From Candidatus Omnitrophota bacterium (GTDB lineage Bacteria; Omnitrophota; Gorgyraeia; Zapsychrales; Zapsychraceae), in NCBI GenBank assembly GCA_020429915.1, contig JAGQKV010000022.1, positions 52,166-116,165 of the forward strand: a DNA stretch of 64,000 bases, written 5' to 3'. The number at the start of each line of letters is the position of its first letter. The stretch's first letter is position 1. Below, in pieces: positions 22,101 through 28,500 of the stretch. The notes under the pieces were generated by a model. It did no database searches, had not been told where the DNA came from, and saw nothing but the letters and a program-made list of their open reading frames with translations. The translations under genes and the position numbers were made by a program.

Positions 22101-25100
22101 AGACCTGAGCGTCAAGGAGCGCCTGCTGGAACTGGCACGCGCCGATTACGCCGTGTTCGGTGATGACGCCCGCCGCGGTATGGGGCCGGAGCACATCGCC
22201 GGTATTCTTCCGTCTGTTATGGCCGGCATGGAAAATACCCAGTTGCGCCGCCGGAAAATCACCCTGCGGGACACCATCAAGGTTGCCCTCGACGAAGCCG
22301 TTGAAGCTCTGGCAGTCCTTGATGAGGCCCAGCGCAAGGCGCTGCAGGCTAAAGTTTTTGACTGGCTGAAGCTGATGGTCGGCATCAGTGATATTGAACG
22401 GCCGGCCTTGGTCGGGGAGATCAATGCCGCTGTCGGCTCTGATGTTGCCGGACCGGCCTTGATGAACCTGGCCCGTGTCATCGACGACGATACCAACCGG
22501 ATGAAGGATGAAAACCGCGGCTGGGTCATCACCCTGATGGCCGGACGTGTTTACAACGGTTATCCGTACAATGTCTCCAAAGACGGCGCTATGTTGGCCC
22601 GGGACGAACTCCGTGAGCGGAGCAAAGGCATTCAGGAATGGATGGACTCGGACCGCTTCCGTCTCGTGCGCGACCGCAACTGGTCCGGCGAGGAGATCGC
22701 CAAGTCCCGTTCGCAATCCGAACCGCTCCCGCAAGTCGATAACCGCATGCCGCGCGCATTGATTCAACTGATGCGCCGCAATCAGGCCGAAGGCACCTAT
22801 ACGGCCACCGGCGGTGTTATGGACGGTCCGTCGGCAGGCGCGCTGGCCGAGGCCGGCATGCCGGCCCTGTACTTCAGCGGCTGGCAAGGCTCGCATCATG
22901 GGGCCGAACCGGATCTGGCCAAGTACGATTACAATGAAGTGCCGCGGGTGATGGAACGCATTAACAAATACCTGCGTAACAAAGACGCGGACAAGTGGCA
23001 GCGTTTCGACGCCATCCGGGATGAGCTGGAGCTGGTCTTTGACGATCTGTTTACAGCCCTGCGCACCGACGGGGAAGTGGATGTCGCGGCATATACCAAG
23101 TGGTTCGTGGATACGGTCCTGAAGGAAGAGCCGACCACGGAGATATTCATCAATCAGTTCCGGGAAGATCCGCAGACACTGTTGGGTGACATCTTCGGCG
23201 CCGCGGTCCGCGAAGCGGTCGCGCAAAAAGATGCTACCTCCGCGGAGACACGCAACGCGATCCGCGATTCGGCTTATGCCGCCCTGGCGGACTACCTTAT
23301 CGAATACCTGATTCCATTCTACGCCGACGGGGATACCGGCCACCAATCCGTTAAGGAAATGGTACGCTCTTTTGTCCGCGCCGGAGCAGGCGGGATTCAC
23401 ATCGAAGATCAGGCGCACGGTTGCAAGAAGTGCGGGCATATGGCGGGTAAAGTACTGGTTTCCACGGCGGAGCAACACCGACGCCTGTTGGAGGCCCGTA
23501 AAGAAGCGGACCTGCTTGGATCGGAATTGTTGATCATCGCCCGGACGGATGCCGAGGCCGCCAAATTGCTGCAAAGCCTTGAGGATCCCTCGGATCATTA
23601 CATGGTGAAAGGCGTCACCCGGCGGAACATGCCGTCGCTCGCGTCGCTCATCCGTCTGGTCCGCCGCGAACTGCGCATTGTCAGCGGCACTCCGGAGGAA
23701 GCGGTGGAATCTATCCGCAAGGATTTCCCGACGTTGGCTGAAGGCGTGGAGAGGATATGGAGTCTCCGCGGAGAAGTCGCGGGACGCAGTCTGATCGGCG
23801 AAAACTGGGAAGTCGCCGGCACCGGCCAGGACGTGGGCAGTTCGCAGGACATCTGGGACTCACGTGAGGCCATTGAGTATGGGGAAGGCGTTCTCACCCC
23901 CGACACCGTGGTCCGCAGTCTCGACGGTGACCTGGAGATGACCGTCCAGGAACTGCTGGACCGTAAACCGGCCCGGTTGAAGGAAGAGATGGCCGCCGTA
24001 TCCTCTTTGACGTCAGAGTGGGGACGGCTCGCTGAGATGAAGACCTTTACTCAACTGGTAGAGGATACGCTGACCAAAGAGAACAAAACGCATCTCATTC
24101 AGGTGTGGCGCGACTGGGTGAATCCGTTGGAGCACACCCGCAGTATTCCTCAGATGCAGGAAAAAGCGGATGAACTCGTCGGACATGAAGTTTTCTTTGA
24201 TGAAGAAGGCGCACGGACCTTTGAAGGACACTTCCAGATCGAGGCCAAGGCCAAAGACACGGTAACCGGTGTTCAATACGGTGTCCTCAACGCCGCCAAG
24301 CGCTCGATCAAAATGGCCGGTATCGCCGACGTGATCTGGATGGAACAAGGGACCCCGAACGTCAAGCAGGCCGAGACGTTCGTCAACCTCGTCCGGTCTG
24401 ATCCGCGCGGCGAAGACATCCTGTTTGCCATCAACCTGTCGCCGTCGTTCAACTGGAGCAATCCGTCGGCTTGGGCGGACCAGTTAACGCAGGCTGAGAT
24501 CGATCATGTCAACGATGCCATGGCCCGTACCGAATTCAACTGGGGTGATCCGAACACATGGGGAGCCAATGCCGATCAATTAAAGGCGGTCGAGAAGATG
24601 TTTGCCGCACAATCGGCGTTCAGTGACGAAATCGGAAAGCTGGGATTCGTCTTCCAGTTTGTGACGATCTTCCAGGACCACGTCAGCACGCACGCGATGT
24701 GGAACAAGGCCAAGAAGCTGCATGAACTCGGCGCAGGCGGGTTTGTTCACTACGTGCAACAAAAAGAGCAACGTGACAAATCCCGTTTCGTCAAGCACCA
24801 GACCGCGGCCGGGACTAAGCGCGTGGGACGTGAAGATGATCCGTGGACACGCGGGTTCTCAACGACCGGCGCGACCGGAAAAGAATCCACGGAAAATCAG
24901 TTCGGCCGGCAGAAAAAAGACAATGCCTTGGTGGCCATCGAAAAGCCGGAGACCACCGGGGGTATCGATCTGAACCCGGAAATCATGAATCTTCAGATTA
25001 TGCGCGATGGAAACGGCGTGGCCCTGCCGCTGCCGCAACAACCGGTGGAGACGCTGCAGAATATCGAAGGGTTTATTCCGGTCATCATGCAGATGACGCC

Positions 25101-25242
25101 GATTACCAATATGCCGTTGATTCTTGGCCTTGGAATCGACTTCAATCCGACCGAATTCGGCTATGACGCCAAGAATTCAGACGACGAACCGCGGGCCCGC
25201 CGGGAGAATGCGGAGGCCGATCGGTTGAGCTACCTTAAGTAA
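16162..25242 (+). CDS. GP1: giant exported protein with malate synthase, class I FBP aldolase and isocitrate lyase domains
   Basis: A 3026-residue protein. In order: a signal peptide (to about residue 37, VAAQ); the shared N-terminal module (to about 360); two copies of an unrecognised repeat (about 455-615 and 617-750, each with F-x-WGG and EPIVI). Next comes a malate synthase A-like domain (about 790-1360; TRVRGLHY, NERIE, GRWD). A class I fructose-bisphosphate aldolase follows (about 1395-1765; GILAADES, TKWR, Schiff-base lysine K1622 in ILKSSM). After a linker there is isocitrate lyase (about 2120-2890; SGWQGS, DGDTGH, KKCGH at 2422-2426 with catalytic C2424). The shared C-terminal module with GGID starts near 2928. 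In the malate synthase the DGTWVAHP-type catalytic segment reads MKFAWVATP, so the catalytic aspartate seems lost. ATG 16162 follows GGGGGGA. Domain calls are by motif recognition; export is inferred from the signal peptide. Confidence 0.85.
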   Translation: MFQKSRQGNSVIRRFTSALTVVFFITTSILPPSVAAQSLPELLNMPAPGVMVKPTVGYTPALIKGIAVNPDDPLNFTFYVSPGDEQLNPAELRETSDKLIKYFLATLTTPSEDLWVNLSPHEKDRIISDKFGMTEMGRDLLAQDYILKQMTASLMYPEDELGRDFWQKVHSMAAEKYGTAEIPTNTFNKVWIVPESAAVYENASGAFVVSSRLKVLLAQDYLAMQKAAGREEFARAQLGDIDVTEQSGAVSDMIREILVPEIEREVNTGKTFANLRQVYNSMILASWFKNNLKQTLLGQVYVDRDKTAGVDVDDPAVKEKIYQQYLKAFKLGVYNYIKEEYDPVSHKTVPRQYFSGGTGFQRLAALVGDTTYTTDSIRFAPPQTLAGAQALAEETSLVAVDVDLWEADGEGVNEGIIGDAVQARVAEIISLDRERQRRLEVGSEAVEVLSDAATLAELIVKVDKVETFKWGGSFEDAGTTIENRLTLDPKARTVTLERHDEEPIVIQLESDFVGVATQEGVPLLIPEAEDNGRWLRTREDVPGHPRFERVHTIVVDDKDYDRIEAVLRQRGVFPNMSMVSRSGDAEGKITITDLTTKVRWLSHDDVDEAQLSDEVEAVQVTTAEVNDTVTFNWGGYKGGDIGQVSHRLMLDPVEKTITVERFLKEPIVIRLTDGFVGIQTLQGAALEEESDVFGSGQWIRRHEYVDGSERYEIVHKVLLSARDLASAREQGLREAIDITGIDSNSSGSFRYNTPTTAIAFVDATSVDGAQLGEVDMAKFEVNSRWSGDLAEYTGEEKVINARTNELIAQLTQKWAGTIAGLLRQRERVQDQVDRGELKHGFMPADAVVEDAYGNALTAREIREGDWKVDEVPEPLTRPGAILTGPWSDPKWAINSLTGGAVRVFNDYEDAGWDKGVAAIKAKQTQMDILSGAITEYEGPKRTYFVPDRSEWPVLTTRVRGLHYNSKFFGYDGITAPAIVEDLVHLIVNNYQQLQEQGSGVNVVIPKLQTPEELKTVAQIIADIEQALGLPVGTVRIILMNERIELTLQLEEAIWAARKHVAVTNVGRWDKMASDILARRERGDEIEPNPTAVGMDQPHLAAYVQRNVDVSLKRGAEPEGGMVVQMMSRGGSHPETDAWVVEKIRQDKIGERNAKMKFAWVATPQVVGVVNEVFQSGDYSDRQADPYGYSAAEEAKLVELPTGALNKEGVRKAVYDSLAYAIGFRTAGGAVAIVDETQPGLRLMQDLAVLKINYYWLWKLVHHRAVLDDLSEGVTPEYVTRVIDEQVEYIKSMSRETPPRADTFPDEDWDAVATTLKALVTADKMVTWESVVMNNIIDEDDPEMIQARLRGIFTPREELVAELNTAIAQKQERRTIRAALAAHDEVHYSPPTVALTHSQQAVLSETAKRMVPPTGGILAADESIGSAKKRLDMVGLDNTYEYRQLMRRLMLTAPGLKESGIDSVILFAETFDNEDEAGNNLVQTYLVDRDIAPGIKTDKGLEDDPESPGEQVPNPKGLAELPGMLAEFRDKGAVFTKWRTVQHINPDTGLPTDANILKNAVVQARAAKLTQEAGLVPIVEPEVMYEKSAHSLADSYGATVRTLQLTFDELVRQGVFLGGMILKSSMILAGQRADEQTDADTVGMETLKALLKSVPAAVPAIVFLSGGQNDDQVIANLDAVIRASQNQFVAARDAVVAELEAEGNQARADEVRSWTQTPWEISYSFGRGLQRPALLTWGGAAEGFEPGQRVMAETALTVKTARQGKLGTDEALLAQVTSADFRHPDFTPADKELIFDALVTRGLVDVDGQLLVPTLMDQREEDRVVARYLGLPDSVTPYAKYVLAVLTKTQLVAIPFLQRTRPLAQLVRDTEPEALLVEAAKIRAELAVEVASGLKWDQSMSQRDEDYYRTEEKRKSPTEWQADLSVIDTELARRADMALNAEETINRLINDIDWLRVKLGKLIEAGVYFDPEWGSQGSLREDLSVKERLLELARADYAVFGDDARRGMGPEHIAGILPSVMAGMENTQLRRRKITLRDTIKVALDEAVEALAVLDEAQRKALQAKVFDWLKLMVGISDIERPALVGEINAAVGSDVAGPALMNLARVIDDDTNRMKDENRGWVITLMAGRVYNGYPYNVSKDGAMLARDELRERSKGIQEWMDSDRFRLVRDRNWSGEEIAKSRSQSEPLPQVDNRMPRALIQLMRRNQAEGTYTATGGVMDGPSAGALAEAGMPALYFSGWQGSHHGAEPDLAKYDYNEVPRVMERINKYLRNKDADKWQRFDAIRDELELVFDDLFTALRTDGEVDVAAYTKWFVDTVLKEEPTTEIFINQFREDPQTLLGDIFGAAVREAVAQKDATSAETRNAIRDSAYAALADYLIEYLIPFYADGDTGHQSVKEMVRSFVRAGAGGIHIEDQAHGCKKCGHMAGKVLVSTAEQHRRLLEARKEADLLGSELLIIARTDAEAAKLLQSLEDPSDHYMVKGVTRRNMPSLASLIRLVRRELRIVSGTPEEAVESIRKDFPTLAEGVERIWSLRGEVAGRSLIGENWEVAGTGQDVGSSQDIWDSREAIEYGEGVLTPDTVVRSLDGDLEMTVQELLDRKPARLKEEMAAVSSLTSEWGRLAEMKTFTQLVEDTLTKENKTHLIQVWRDWVNPLEHTRSIPQMQEKADELVGHEVFFDEEGARTFEGHFQIEAKAKDTVTGVQYGVLNAAKRSIKMAGIADVIWMEQGTPNVKQAETFVNLVRSDPRGEDILFAINLSPSFNWSNPSAWADQLTQAEIDHVNDAMARTEFNWGDPNTWGANADQLKAVEKMFAAQSAFSDEIGKLGFVFQFVTIFQDHVSTHAMWNKAKKLHELGAGGFVHYVQQKEQRDKSRFVKHQTAAGTKRVGREDDPWTRGFSTTGATGKESTENQFGRQKKDNALVAIEKPETTGGIDLNPEIMNLQIMRDGNGVALPLPQQPVETLQNIEGFIPVIMQMTPITNMPLILGLGIDFNPTEFGYDAKNSDDEPRARRENAEADRLSYLK

Positions 25243-25261
25243 TTGAAAACAAATGTTTTGC

Positions 25262-25294
25262 GAGCCGTCTCCGGAGTCCGGGGGCGGCTCTTTT
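25262..25294 (+). terminator. Rho-independent terminator after GP1
   Basis: Arms GAGCCG (25262-25267) and CGGCTC (25285-25290), with an inner CTCCGG/CCGG region, are followed by TTTT. It begins 19 bases after the GP1 stop and separates GP1 from the GP2 promoter. Confidence 0.75.
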
Positions 25295-25333
25295 CCAGGC
25301 CGGATTAGGGGACAGATGGGTCAAAACTAAATT

Positions 25334-25362
25334 TTGACAACAATCTTGGTGTGCGCTATAAT
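25334..25362 (+). promoter_or_regulatory. Consensus sigma70 promoter of GP2
   Basis: Perfect TTGACA (25334-25339), a 17-base spacer and perfect TATAAT (25357-25362), suggesting strong basal transcription. The leader that follows (about 25369-25522) repeats the GP1 leader blocks: TTCCCCAATC at 25389-25398, a GACAG...CTGTC hairpin, CTTTAGT, CATATATTG at 25480-25488 and GGGGATAA before the ATG. Confidence 0.85.
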
Positions 25363-25522
25363 TTATATGCATACCAGTGGTAACACTATTCCCCAATCCC
25401 TAAGACAGATTCCCTGTCGCTTTAGTCCACATTTTTTATTTGACCGTCCGATGACTTGTTTCATCCGGAGGGGATTTTGCATATATTGGCGCTAGTCAAG
25501 ACATTCACATGGGGATAAAAAC

Positions 25523-28500
25523 ATGAAAGACTTCGGGATTAACAAAACACCATTTTGCACACGCGGCATATCCGCCCTGGCGATCCTGGCCTTTATGGCC
25601 ACCACGATCTTACCGCCGGACGTTGCCGCGCTCACCGTTTCCAAATCACTCGAACTACCACCTGTCGGGAGCATGATTACGACAACCAAAGATTATCACC
25701 CGGCCGTGGTCCAGGGGATGAGTATCGATCCGGAGAATCCGTTGAACTTCACGTTCTATGTCAGCCCCGGTGACAGTCAGCTTGACGAAGCCGCCTTGCG
25801 CGAAACATCCGATAAACTCATTAAGTATTTTTTGGCGGCGTTAACCACCCCGTCGAACGACCTGTGGGTCAACCTTTCTCCCCATGAAAAGGACCAGATC
25901 ATCACAGACAAGTTTGGCGCGACTGAAATGGGCCGCGACCTGCTGGCGCAGGACTACATCCTCAAGCAGTTGACCGCCTCGCTCATGTATCCCGAAGATG
26001 AGCTCGGCCAAGAGTTCTGGAAGAGGGTGCACGCCAAGGCTGCCGAGAAATTCGGCACCACGCAAATCCCTATGAATGCGTATCACAAGATCTGGATCGT
26101 GCCCGACCGCGCCGCCGTTTACGAAAATGCCAGCGGAGCCTTTGTTGTGAACAGCCGTTTGAAAGTTATGCTGGCAGAAGACTACGTGGCCATGCAACAG
26201 GCGGCCGGCCGCGGCAACTATGCCGGGGCCCGGATCGACAGCGGCGAGCACAACGCTGTCGTCTCCCAAATCATCCGCGAGGTCCTTGTTCCCGAAATCG
26301 AAAAGGAAGTCAATGAAGGACGGACCTTCGCCAACCTGCGCCAGGTGTACAACTCCATGATCCTGGCATCCTGGTTCAAGAACACTCTGAAGGAATCGCT
26401 GCTCGGTCAGGTTTATGTCGACCGGGAAAAGGTCTCCGGCGTGGACGTGGATGATCCACAGATTAAGGAAAAGATTTACGAGCAATACCTGCACGCCTTC
26501 AAGAAGGGGGTGTACAACTATATCAAGGAAGAATATGATCCGGTGACCCAGGAAGTGCTGCCCCGGCAATACTTTTCCGGTGGGGCCGGATTCCAGGGGA
26601 TCGACCGCGCCGTGTTGGCTGAAACATATTCGCCGGCCACATTGCGCCGCGCTCCGGCGGATATCATCGCCGCCGTGCAGGATGTCGCAGAAGACGCAGC
26701 CGTGATCGCCGTGGATGTGGCTTTGTATGAGGCCGATCCCGCGGGTAAGAACGCGGGGATCATCGCCGACGCCTTTGCCCGTGTTCAGCGGGACGCCGCG
26801 GTATTGGCGGACGCAGATTTCGAACGGCTCACCGCGTCACTGGCGCCGTTCGACAGGTCCTATATCGCCGGTTTGTACCAAAAATATGTCGCGTTGCGCC
26901 AGGCGGAAGATCAAGGTGCCGAGAAACAGGGATTGGTCATCGGCGGAAACTTCAAACCGTCCGCGCAGTTGAGCGAGCTCGAACGCAGGGAATTGCTCGG
27001 CGCCCGTGACTTTGCCGAGGATATTTTCGGCAAGCAGCGTTACATCGATGCCGCCAAGGACGTCATTTTGATCGCCAATCCGATGAACGGCGGGCTGGGT
27101 TCAAGTGTGTCCCGCCAGTCGTACTTGCAGCGCATGACCGGCCGCACTGAACTCGGAGCGAAGGGGACCGATCTGTTTTTCCGGGTCGAGGTTGACGGCT
27201 TTGACGCCGACGGCAAGAAGAGAACGGTCATCGAACAAGTCAGCGTTACCGAATTGAAATATATCCAGGCCATCCGCTACGCCAGCAACCTGGGCAATAT
27301 CGTGATCCAGGAACTGGTGAACGAAGACAGTATCGGGCCGATGAACCGCTTTCTGGATGAGACGATCTTTCTGCCGGACCGGGTCGATCAGCGTCCTGAC
27401 GCGCCGCGCCGCACTTACCGTCAGGTGATCGAAGAGACGGAAGGTATCGATTTAGCCGAGACGATGATCGAACAGGGTTCGTTGCCGGTCATCGATGTAG
27501 CCACCAACAAACTCACCGACGACTATACCGCGCCCGGCGGGCACGGGCAATTGGGTTCGATGGTCCTGCAGGAGGCGCTCACCGCCGATTTGCCGGAAGG
27601 CAAGACCGTGATCCGCGCCGTGTACAACGGCGACGGTCCCAACAACAGCGTCAGCAAGAGCATCGTCGGTTTCATGGCCGCCGAAGGCGTGCCGATTGTG
27701 ATGATTTCAACCACCAAGACCGCGCTCGACAAAAAGGGCGGTCTGATCGGTCTGGAAACTATGCCCAACGGCAGTGTCCGCGCGCAGATGCTGGAACTGG
27801 CCCAGGCCAAGGCCAACGGCCAGGAAAAAATCTTCACCGCGATGGGATTGACCGAAGGGCAGGCAGGAGCCCAGTTCTTCAACACGAACGTGGCCGCGGT
27901 CAACTACACCGCCCTGCAGCCGTTCCTGCGCGAACTGCGTGATATCATCGGGGAAGAACAATTTAATGAGATCGTGACTCCCGACTTGATCCCCAACGAA
28001 AAGACCAAGACCGGCGGCCGCAAGGTCATTCAGTTGGAGGGCGCCATGGGATCGGCCCTGCTGAACCTCAACGGTTTTGTGACCACCACCGATAACGAAG
28101 ATGTCCAGCGTTTGATGGCGAAGTACGGCTTCAAGCGCCTGCTGACCATCGTCAACGTAGACGAAGAAAACCGGACCCGTTTCTTTACGCCGATCAAATT
28201 CGCCTATGACCACGTCCTGTATTCCGAGACCGATCACTTCGGTGTCTCGGCGGCATCCGGACTGCTGGTCAACCAGGGCGGATCGCATCTGCCGGGATTC
28301 GCTACGATGGACGACTATTATAAAGATGTACAGAACAGTATCGATGCGTTCCATGGCACCAGTATGTTGGCGCTTGATGAACTGCACCTGCTTGGAAAAG
28401 TCAATATGCCCCGCGCTGTTCTGGTGGGACATGTCGCCGTGAACAACAAGTCCGGTCAGCTGGTCGATCTGAACAAATTCGTCGATGAGATCGGCAAGAC

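Noticed and set aside
26926-26980. Triosephosphate isomerase-like start (VIGGNFKPS) in GP2
   Set aside because: Only a handful of residues resemble the TIM N-terminus, and none of the later catalytic motifs follow. The region leads into the pyrophosphorylase-like domain.
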